From contig JAAFJZ010000157.1 in assembly GCA_013298205.1 (NCBI GenBank), forward strand, positions 1-6,322: a DNA stretch of 6,322 bases, read 5' to 3'. The translations under genes and the position numbers were made by a program. Shown here in pieces: positions 1 through 5,624 of the stretch; the first letter of the stretch is position 1, and each line of letters opens with the position of its first letter. Source of the DNA: Cytophagales bacterium. Lineage in GTDB: Bacteria > Bacteroidota > Bacteroidia > Cytophagales > UBA9547. Under the pieces are notes generated by a model. The model searched no databases. It saw nothing but the letters and a program-made list of their open reading frames with translations, and was not told where the DNA came from.

Positions 1-35
1 TAATCCAAACTAATACAAGAATTTAATATTTACTA

Positions 36-1091
36 ATGAGCACATTTGAGCTAAGCATCAAAGAAATAAAAAAAGAAACAGAAGAAGCTGTAACCATCAC
101 CTTTGAAAATCCCAATGGCAATAGAATTCCTTATAAACCGGGGCAATTTCTTACTTTAATCACCGCACCCGATGGACAAGAAGTACGCAGATCTTATTCT
201 TTGTCTAGCAGTCCTACAGAAACTGATTTGGCTATCACAATCAAAGCCGTAACAAATGGTTTGGTATCTAATTATTTGGTTTATGAAACCAAAGTAGGGC
301 AAAAAATTAAGATGATGCTCCCAGCTGGGCATTTCACAACTGATTTTATAGCAGATAGAAGGCGCACAATTGTATTGCTTGGGGCAGGAAGTGGAATCAC
401 TCCCTTGCTTTCTATTCTCAAAACGGCTTTGCAAAAAGAACCTAAATCGAAAGTTGTGTTGATTTATGGCAATAGAAACGAGGGCTCAATCATTTTGAAA
501 AAACAGATAGATGAGCTTTTACTAAAATATCCTGAAAAATTTTCTTGCGTTCATGTGTTAAGCAATGCCAGTGCAGATTGGCAGGGTTTGCGAGGTCGTT
601 TGAGCCCAGAAATGATTAATGACATTACTTCAGATATTTTAAAATCTGATAAAAAAACAGCTGAATATTTTTTCTGTGGGCCAGAAGAATTTATGAAATC
701 GGGCATAGAAATACTTTCTAAACAAGGAATAGCAAATGATAATATTCACAAAGAAAGCTTTGTTTCACATCCTGTAGCGCATACTTCTGCACCAAGTACA
801 GCATCGAGTGCGAGCGAAAAAGCAGAAGTAACTATAAAATACAGAAGAGAAACTTTTAACTTTCAGGTAAGTCCTTCAGAAACGATACTGCAAACCGCCA
901 TAGATATGGGTTTAGATTTGCCTTATTCTTGTCAAAGTGGTATTTGTACGGCTTGTATGGGCATTTGCAAAGAAGGCACAGTAGATATGGAAGATAGCAG
1001 CGCACTTTCTGATAGAGAAATCAAAAAAGGATGTGTGCTCACTTGCGTAAGCCGCCCAAGTAGTAAGAAAATACTTATAGAAATAGACTAA
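36..1091 (+). CDS. PaaE-type FAD/NAD(P)H oxidoreductase with C-terminal 2Fe-2S ferredoxin domain
   Basis: A 351-residue cytoplasmic electron-transfer protein that should move electrons from NAD(P)H through FAD to a 2Fe-2S centre and on to a partner. The order is FAD domain (about 1-105, with RSYSLS at 52-57), NAD(P) domain (about 110-240, with GAGSGITP at 116-123 and CGPEEF at 214-219), a Ser/Ala/Thr-rich linker (about 243-263), then a plant-type ferredoxin domain. The four cluster ligands are intact: Cys299, Cys304, Cys307 and Cys337, spaced CX4C, CX2C, CX29C. Length and order match PaaE, the reductase of phenylacetyl-CoA epoxidase, but no epoxidase subunit is in view. Bacteroidota often carry such a reductase alone, so the partner is open. 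The ATG at 36 gives a normal N-terminus. The gene is one base upstream of the next and heads a four-gene run. Family is certain; the exact substrate is not. Confidence 0.93.
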   Translation: MSTFELSIKEIKKETEEAVTITFENPNGNRIPYKPGQFLTLITAPDGQEVRRSYSLSSSPTETDLAITIKAVTNGLVSNYLVYETKVGQKIKMMLPAGHFTTDFIADRRRTIVLLGAGSGITPLLSILKTALQKEPKSKVVLIYGNRNEGSIILKKQIDELLLKYPEKFSCVHVLSNASADWQGLRGRLSPEMINDITSDILKSDKKTAEYFFCGPEEFMKSGIEILSKQGIANDNIHKESFVSHPVAHTSAPSTASSASEKAEVTIKYRRETFNFQVSPSETILQTAIDMGLDLPYSCQSGICTACMGICKEGTVDMEDSSALSDREIKKGCVLTCVSRPSSKKILIEID

Positions 1092-1092
1092 A

Positions 1093-1584
1093 ATGAAAAT
1101 TTATACCCGTACGGGTGATGCGGGAAACACATCTATCATAGGAGGAGAAAGGGTTAAAAAGCACGATATGCGCATTGCGTGCTTTGGCGAAATTGACGAA
1201 TTGAATGCATACATCGGTTTGCTCGCTTCTTACAGTATCAATGATGACAAAAGACGATTTTTAATTGAAATTCAAAATCTTCCCGATGTATCAAAAGAAG
1301 ATATTTCTCAACTTGAAAACGAAATTGATGAAATGGAATTGCATCTTGCGCCCTTGAAAAATTTTATTTTGCCAGGTGGCCACAAAGAAGTTGCTTTTTG
1401 CCATTTGGCTCGAACGACTTGCCGAAAAGCAGAAAGGCTCATTGTAGAGGTTTCTGAATCCTATGTAATATTACCAGATACATTGATTTATTTGAACAGA
1501 TTATCTGATTATCTTTTTGTTTTTGCTCGCGTGATGTCAAAAAAGCTAGGTGCGGAAGAAATAATCTGGAAGGGTAAATCTTAA
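1093..1584 (+). CDS. PduO-type cob(I)alamin adenosyltransferase, internally shortened
   Basis: A 163-residue enzyme expected to transfer adenosyl from ATP to cob(I)alamin, giving coenzyme B12. The N-terminal ATP loop YTRTGDAGNTS is at 4-14 and GEIDELNAYIG at 32-42. FILPGG is at 91-96, ARTTCRKAER at 106-115 and YLNRLSDYLFVFAR at 133-146. As I remember the Lactobacillus reuteri PduO residues, Asp35 is conserved at the same number. Phe112, Arg128, Arg132 and Asn156 correspond here to Phe91, Arg107, Arg111 and Asn135, each shifted by 21. So about 21 residues are missing near residue 62, where family members usually have a segment like LFTIGSxLA after the IQ pair. The reading frame is kept across the gap and all the listed active-site residues remain. 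The gene starts one base after the preceding stop codon, so it is almost surely co-transcribed. Activity of the shortened form is uncertain. Confidence 0.9.
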   Translation: MKIYTRTGDAGNTSIIGGERVKKHDMRIACFGEIDELNAYIGLLASYSINDDKRRFLIEIQNLPDVSKEDISQLENEIDEMELHLAPLKNFILPGGHKEVAFCHLARTTCRKAERLIVEVSESYVILPDTLIYLNRLSDYLFVFARVMSKKLGAEEIIWKGKS

Positions 1585-1604
1585 TTTTAGCTCAAAATTT
1601 AATT

Positions 1605-1982
1605 ATGGATAAAAAAAAATATGCTAGAAATGTACCCAGTCTTCGTGAAGCTAGGTATTGTGCAGGCATGGGAGCAGATTTGGTAGGGTTTAATATTGCT
1701 GAGCTTTCAGAATTAGAAATCCAGAGCATTGCGGGTTGGCTAGCTGGAGTAGATTTTTGTATTATAGTAGATGATAAAGAGTTAGATTTTAAAGACTTGC
1801 AGAAATGGGCGGATTGCAAGTATTTTGATTTCAATGGCAAAATATGTCTTTCTGAAATGTTTTTAGATGAGCATATTCCGCTTGCCAGCAAAGTTTTTGA
1901 AGACTTAGCGCAATATCACGTCATAGACTTTGCTCTTCAAACTTGGGAAGAAGCGGAAGAAATGTTTGAAAAGCTTTCTTAA
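1605..1982 (+). CDS. TrpF-like half-barrel protein, probably not a functional isomerase
   Basis: A 125-residue protein whose first 50 or so residues resemble the start of phosphoribosylanthranilate isomerase. The segment PSLREARYCAGMGADLVGF (11-29) matches the first helix and second strand of that barrel, and a second helix and third strand follow (IQSIAGWLAGVDFCIIV, 39-55). The catalytic cysteine of TrpF (in KICG) aligns with Arg8, and a full TrpF is about 200 residues, so only about half a barrel is present and the later catalytic aspartate region is missing. Bacteroidota have a family of noncatalytic TrpF-like barrel proteins of unknown role; this could be a short or C-terminally eroded member. 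No membrane segment or signal peptide is visible. It sits 20 bases after the adenosyltransferase and 2 bases before the GreA-like gene. That it is a real gene is well supported by context; its function is unknown. Confidence 0.7.
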   Translation: MDKKKYARNVPSLREARYCAGMGADLVGFNIAELSELEIQSIAGWLAGVDFCIIVDDKELDFKDLQKWADCKYFDFNGKICLSEMFLDEHIPLASKVFEDLAQYHVIDFALQTWEEAEEMFEKLS

Positions 1983-1984
1983 TT

Positions 1985-2434
1985 ATGCTTACCAAACAAG
2001 AGATTTGGTCGTTTATGAAAGCCAAGCTAGACCAAAATATATCAGATGCTATGCATTCTATAGCTCTAGCAAAAGAATCTAGGAATAGCGAAACCAAGAG
2101 TACGGCTGGAGATAAATATGAAACGGGTAGGGCTATGGTACAAATCGAGATTGATAAAAATGCGCATAATCTCAATGCGACTCGTGAGCTCATAAATGAA
2201 TTATCAAAAATCAAACTAGAAAAAGAACATACAAAAGTGGAATTTGGAAGTTTGGTTTATACTGATATGGGTGTGTATTTTATTTCTATTGGCATGGGCA
2301 AACTAGGAATAAATGGTTTTGAATGTTTTGCGATTTCTTTGGCTTCGCCTTTAGGTGCAATGATGAAGGACAAGAAAATAGGAGACAAAATCGTGATTCA
2401 AGGGAGAGAATTAACGATAAGTCAAATTATATAG
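1985..2434 (+). CDS. GreA/GreB-like transcript cleavage factor family protein
   Basis: A 149-residue protein with the two-part layout of GreA. The N-terminal half (about 1-80) is a predicted helical hairpin. The hairpin tip carries acidic residues in ESRNSETKSTAGDKYETGR (31-49), where GreA has its catalytic Asp/Glu pair. The C-terminal half (about 84-149) resembles the FKBP-like domain, including SPLGAMMKDKKIGDKIVI (121-138), which matches the GreA pattern SPLxxAlxGKxxGDxV. If it acts like GreA, it would enter the RNA polymerase secondary channel and rescue stalled complexes. It could instead be a regulatory paralogue, as the tip is not the standard GDLxEN. Close relatives are often labelled 3-oxoacyl-ACP synthase, which this cannot be: it has no thiolase fold or active-site Cys-His-His. 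It is the last gene of the operon and its stop codon lies in the hairpin that follows. Confidence 0.75.
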   Translation: MLTKQEIWSFMKAKLDQNISDAMHSIALAKESRNSETKSTAGDKYETGRAMVQIEIDKNAHNLNATRELINELSKIKLEKEHTKVEFGSLVYTDMGVYFISIGMGKLGINGFECFAISLASPLGAMMKDKKIGDKIVIQGRELTISQII

Positions 2435-2468
2435 CTTGTAAAATCTCTATTGAAATTTACAAGCTATA
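2430..2468. terminator. Inverted repeat between convergent genes, likely bidirectional terminator
   Basis: A perfect 13-bp inverted repeat: TATAGCTTGTAAA at 2430-2442 and its reverse complement at 2456-2468, with a 13-base loop. It holds the TAG stop of the GreA-like gene in the left arm and the last codons and stop of the convergent fic gene in the right arm. A symmetric hairpin between convergent genes fits a two-way terminator. Against this, only 3 of 13 pairs are G-C and neither side has a clean T-run after the stem. Confidence 0.5.
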
Positions 2469-3518
2469 AATTGTGGCTTTAAGCTTACCTTGTTTTTTGA
2501 TGGCAAGAGAACTACTTAAATAAAGCAAATCTTTTTTCAAGCTGGCGGCACTTACGGTTTTCATGCTTTTTTCAAAATCAGCAAACTTCATTAAGCCATT
2601 TTTTTTAAGTAAGGCAATGATTTTTTTGTGTCTATCGTTTAGGTAAACAGCTTTCTTACTTATTAACTCACTGATTTTTAGCTTTAACTTATCTGTTAAA
2701 ACGCTAATGCACTCAGTGAAAAACAAAATAAACTCATTTACGCTTTCCGTTTCTAAATTTCTATTTTTTTGCCCACTCATCAACGCTTTATAGTATTCTT
2801 CCTTATGAACTTCAATTTGGTTTTCAAATGAGATGTATTGCACAAATTTATATCCATTTTGCAAAAGCAAAAGCGTAGTCAATAACCTTGAAAGCCGTCC
2901 GTTTCCATCTTGAAAAGGGTGAATAGAAAGAAATTCATACACAAACAATGATACAACCAAAACGGGATGTAAAGTTTTGGTGAGTAAAGCTTCATTAGTC
3001 CAAGCAATAAGGGCTTCCATTTCGATAGCTGTAAGATGAGGCTCTGTGGTTTTAAAAATCACTCTTTGCATGCCATCTGGATAACTGGCTACCACTTTGT
3101 TGCTCAAGTTTTTGTATGCACCTCTATGGCTTGTGTCTTTTGCACTGTATTTAAGTAAGATACTATGCAACTGTTTGATTATGTTTTCACTGAGAGGCAT
3201 ACTTTCATAGCTTTCTAACACCACATCCAAACAGTCGTAATAACCTGCCACTTCTTGCTCTTCTCTGCTTTCTAAGGTGGTGATTTTTATGTCTTTTATC
3301 AGTGTATCTACTTCTGCATCGCTAAGCGTAGAACCTTCTATTCGGGTAGATGAACCAATGCTTTGTACGGTAGCAATATTGCGTAAATCGCCTAATTTGT
3401 GTAATGGTTCTTCTTCAAGTAAAGATAAATCAACTTTAAAGCTATCAATATAGGCTATACGTTTTGATAATTCGCTATCTATAAGCTCATTATGGTGTAT
3501 TTTAGTTTCTAAATTCAT
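2457..3518 (-). CDS. Fic family protein (class II, probable protein AMP-transferase)
   Basis: A 353-residue Fic protein expected to transfer AMP from ATP to a hydroxyl side chain of a target protein. The catalytic motif HPFQDGNGRLSR is complete at 200-211: His200, Asp204, the GNG anion loop and Arg211. The self-inhibitory motif (S/T)xxxE(G/N) is present before the core as STRIEG (57-62), with Glu61 as the inhibitory glutamate, which makes it class II (inhibitor helix N-terminal in the same chain). The C-terminal part (about 293-353) looks like a winged helix, as in many class II members such as the Shewanella oneidensis protein. Length is normal for the class and no residue is missing. The ATG at 3518 has a perfect -7 element just upstream. 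The gene runs against its neighbours and is alone, with no separate antitoxin. Target and role (self-regulation, stress, defence) cannot be read from sequence. Confidence 0.93.
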   Translation of the reverse strand: MNLETKIHHNELIDSELSKRIAYIDSFKVDLSLLEEEPLHKLGDLRNIATVQSIGSSTRIEGSTLSDAEVDTLIKDIKITTLESREEQEVAGYYDCLDVVLESYESMPLSENIIKQLHSILLKYSAKDTSHRGAYKNLSNKVVASYPDGMQRVIFKTTEPHLTAIEMEALIAWTNEALLTKTLHPVLVVSLFVYEFLSIHPFQDGNGRLSRLLTTLLLLQNGYKFVQYISFENQIEVHKEEYYKALMSGQKNRNLETESVNEFILFFTECISVLTDKLKLKISELISKKAVYLNDRHKKIIALLKKNGLMKFADFEKSMKTVSAASLKKDLLYLSSSLAIKKQGKLKATIYSL

Positions 3519-3534
3519 ACTTTTAATTTTGATG

Positions 3535-3542
3535 CAAATATA
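3535..3542 (-). promoter_or_regulatory. Candidate Bacteroidota -7 promoter element for fic
   Basis: On the minus strand this reads TATATTTG, a full match to the Bacteroidota -7 consensus TAnnTTTG, 16 bases upstream of the fic ATG, so the leader would be only about ten bases. No TTG-type -33 element is found upstream, because that stretch is filled by the 11-bp repeats. In such AT-rich sequence a chance match is possible. Confidence 0.45.
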
Positions 3543-3549
3543 ATATATT

Positions 3550-3703
3550 ATCTATTATTTATCTGTATTTTATCTATTATTTATCTATTATTTATCTATT
3601 ATTTATCTATTATTTATCTATTATTTATCTATTATTTATCTATATTTTATCCATTATCTATCTATATTTTATCCATAAATTACCTATAAATTATTCATAA
3701 AAT
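3550..3703. repeat. 11-bp tandem repeat array, about 14 units
   Basis: Fourteen consecutive 11-base units fill the interval exactly. The consensus on the plus strand is ATCTATTATTT. Seven units are exact: one at 3550-3560 and six in a row from 3572 to 3637. The unit at 3561-3571 differs (ATCTGTATTTT), and units after 3638 drift (ATCTATATTTT, ATCCATTATCT, ATCCATAAATT, ACCTATAAATT and so on), fading out near 3703. The array lies between the divergent fic and ABC transporter genes and starts 8 bases upstream of the fic -7 element. The units have no spacers, so this is a tandem (satellite-like) repeat and not CRISPR. It could change length by slippage, act as a row of protein sites, or be neutral. 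Confidence 0.95.
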
Positions 3704-3758
3704 TATCATTTTTTATTTAACATCTTATTATCCAGCAAAAAATGATTAACTTTACTTT

Positions 3759-3766
3759 TTATTTTG
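3759..3766 (+). promoter_or_regulatory. Weak candidate -7 element for the ABC transporter gene
   Basis: TTATTTTG matches TAnnTTTG at all fixed positions but the second. It lies 22 bases before the TTG start of the transporter gene, and transcription would begin only slightly upstream of that start. No -33 TTG element is visible at a proper distance. The rest of 3704-3788 is AT-rich and shows no other recognisable site. Confidence 0.22.
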
Positions 3767-3788
3767 GCTAATCAAATTTATTACCCCA

Positions 3789-5552
3789 TTGCAAGAAGAG
3801 AAAAAAACAGGCAAAATATTTGATCGCAAAACTTTATTGGGTTTATATAAGTTTGTCAATCCTTATAAGTGGCGTTTTTATTTTTTAGTGCTTCTTACTC
3901 TTTTATTAGCGGGTTTAGGACCTTCAAGACCTTATTTTGTACAATATACGATAGATCATTATGTGCTAAAAAGCGATAAAAGTGGGCTTAGCTTCATGGT
4001 TTCGCTCCTTATTGGACTTTTATTTTTTCAAGCCATAATCGAATATGCACATACTTATATTTCTGGCTGGCTTGGGCAAACGGTTGTGAAAGACATCAGA
4101 GTGAAATTATTTAAACATATTAGCAATTTTAAACTTAGCTATTTTGATAATACACCCGTAGGGCGATTGATTACTCGGTGTGTATCTGATATAGAGACGC
4201 TTTCAGACGTATTTAGCCAAGGTTTTGCCTCTATTTCGGGCGATTTATTACAGATTGCTGTGATTTTGGGCTTGATGCTCTGGACAGATTGGAAACTTAC
4301 ACTCATTAGCATGTCGTTTTTTCCTTTGCTGATTTGGGCTACGTATATTTTTAAAGAGAAAATTAAAAATTCTTTCAATGAAGTTCGTTTGGCGGTAGCC
4401 AAATTAAATACTTTCGTGCAAGAGCATATTTCAGGAATGAGCGTGGTCCAGAGCTTTAACCGTGAGGAAAGTGAATTTAAAAAATTTGAACGCATCAATG
4501 AAGAGCATAAACAATCTAATTTAAAATCAGTTTTGTATTACTCTATATACTTTCCTGTGGCAGAGGTTTTGGCAGCAATGGCTACAGGAATGTTGGTGTG
4601 GTATGGTGCGAACGGAGTTTTGGTAGGCAAAATTACCGAAGGTACTTTGGTGGCATTTATTATGTATTTAGCTATGTTTTTTAGACCTATTCGCCAAATT
4701 GCAGATCGATTTAATACCTTACAACTCGGCATCGTGAGTGCAGATAGGATTTTGAAATTGCTTGATGACGATAAAAATATCGCTCAATCAGGTAAAATTA
4801 TAACCCAAGAAATACAAGGCAACATCTCATTCCAAAATGTAAGTTTTGCTTATAAAGAAGGAAATTCTATATTGAAAAATGTAAGCTTTGAGGTAAAAGC
4901 GGGTTCTACGCTCGCCCTCGTAGGCGCAACAGGTGCAGGTAAAACGAGCGTAATTAATCTTCTAAATAGGTTTTATGATTACCAATCGGGCAAGATTTTG
5001 ATAGATAATACTGAAATTACGCACTTTGAATTAGAGTTTTTAAGAAATCAAATTGGCTTGGTTTTGCAAGATGTGTTTCTTTTTTCGGGAAGTATATTTG
5101 AAAATATTAGCTTGGGCGATCCCAATATTAGCAGGGGAAAAGTAGAACAAATAGCCGAAATGCTAGGTGCAAGTTCGTTTATTGAAAATTTGCCAGGCAA
5201 ATACGATTACCAAGTTATGGAGCGTGGAGCTACACTTTCGGTAGGTCAAAGGCAATTGATTTCTTTCATTCGGGTTATGGCGTTTGAACCTAAAATACTG
5301 ATACTTGATGAAGCTACTTCTTCAATTGATACAAATACCGAAAATTTAATTCAATACGCTTTAGACAAAATCATGCACCAACGCACGTGCATTATCGTGG
5401 CGCACAGGCTTTCTACCATCAAAAAAGCCAATCACATTTTGGTATTTGATAAAGGCGAAATCGTAGAACAGGGTACACATGAGTTTTTACTAGAAAACCA
5501 AGGCTATTACGCCCGGTTGCAGCAGGCACAAGAAATTTTAACCCATGCTTGA
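3789..5552 (+). CDS. ABC exporter half-transporter, fused membrane and ATPase domains (MdlB/MsbA type)
   Basis: A 587-residue inner-membrane protein that should dimerise and export a hydrophobic or lipid substrate using ATP. Six hydrophobic segments lie at about 31-45, 66-90, 151-165, 170-188, 247-278 and 283-301. The ATPase domain (about 345-575) is complete: A-loop Tyr355, Walker A GATGAGKTS (379-387), Q-loop Gln427, signature LSVGQ (483-487), Walker B ILILDE (503-508) with catalytic Glu508, D-loop SSID (511-514) and switch His539. LSVGQ in place of LSGGQ is common in the MdlB-like subgroup. There is no in-frame ATG near the N-terminus: the frame opens after a stop at 3747-3749, and the TTG at 3789 leaves about 25 residues before the first membrane helix, as in relatives. 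ATT at 3780 is the alternative. Substrate is not readable; drugs, lipid A-like lipids or peptides are all possible. Confidence 0.92.
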   Translation: MQEEKKTGKIFDRKTLLGLYKFVNPYKWRFYFLVLLTLLLAGLGPSRPYFVQYTIDHYVLKSDKSGLSFMVSLLIGLLFFQAIIEYAHTYISGWLGQTVVKDIRVKLFKHISNFKLSYFDNTPVGRLITRCVSDIETLSDVFSQGFASISGDLLQIAVILGLMLWTDWKLTLISMSFFPLLIWATYIFKEKIKNSFNEVRLAVAKLNTFVQEHISGMSVVQSFNREESEFKKFERINEEHKQSNLKSVLYYSIYFPVAEVLAAMATGMLVWYGANGVLVGKITEGTLVAFIMYLAMFFRPIRQIADRFNTLQLGIVSADRILKLLDDDKNIAQSGKIITQEIQGNISFQNVSFAYKEGNSILKNVSFEVKAGSTLALVGATGAGKTSVINLLNRFYDYQSGKILIDNTEITHFELEFLRNQIGLVLQDVFLFSGSIFENISLGDPNISRGKVEQIAEMLGASSFIENLPGKYDYQVMERGATLSVGQRQLISFIRVMAFEPKILILDEATSSIDTNTENLIQYALDKIMHQRTCIIVAHRLSTIKKANHILVFDKGEIVEQGTHEFLLENQGYYARLQQAQEILTHA

Positions 5553-5594
5553 TGCAAATTGCCATTCAGATTTTCTGGTTTAACATCTAATTCA

Positions 5595-5602
5595 TAATTT
5601 TG
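5595..5602 (+). promoter_or_regulatory. Candidate Bacteroidota -7 promoter element for hldD
   Basis: TAATTTTG is a full match to TAnnTTTG, 22 bases before the ATG of the epimerase gene, in the 72-base gap after the transporter. The expected start would leave a leader of roughly 15 bases. About 18 bases upstream lies CTG (5575-5577) rather than a clear TTG -33 element. It suggests that hldD can be transcribed independently of the transporter. Confidence 0.4.
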
Positions 5603-5624
5603 AAGTCTTAAAAAAATATAATAC

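Noticed and set aside
156..434. Minus-strand open frame inside the oxidoreductase gene
   Set aside because: It lies wholly inside a gene with clear family motifs on the other strand, and its translation shows no recognisable domain.
1592..1891. Minus-strand open frame opposite the TrpF-like gene
   Set aside because: The plus-strand frame has the TrpF-like motif and operon spacing; the minus frame is Ser-rich and matches nothing known to me.
1921..2214. Minus-strand open frame opposite the Gre-like gene
   Set aside because: It overlaps two plus-strand genes; its hydrophobic look comes from reading the helical codons in reverse.
2457..3518. Fic with an adjacent antitoxin (class I toxin-antitoxin pair)
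   Set aside because: The inhibitory STRIEG motif is in the same chain (57-62) and no small partner gene adjoins it, so this is class II.
3550..3703. Possible CRISPR array
   Set aside because: Units are 11 bp, directly joined, with no spacers and no cas genes nearby; it is a plain tandem repeat.
3742..3771. Nine-codon ORF (ATG to TAA) ahead of the transporter, as a possible leader peptide
   Set aside because: It is very short, lies at or before the predicted transcription start, and has no ribosome site or attenuator-like hairpin.
4139..4732. Two minus-strand open frames inside the ABC transporter gene
   Set aside because: They are shadows of a complete transporter with all its membrane and ATPase motifs.
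5553..5624. Terminator after the ABC transporter gene
   Set aside because: Only a 3-bp CAG/CTG pairing around a short loop was found; too weak to call.
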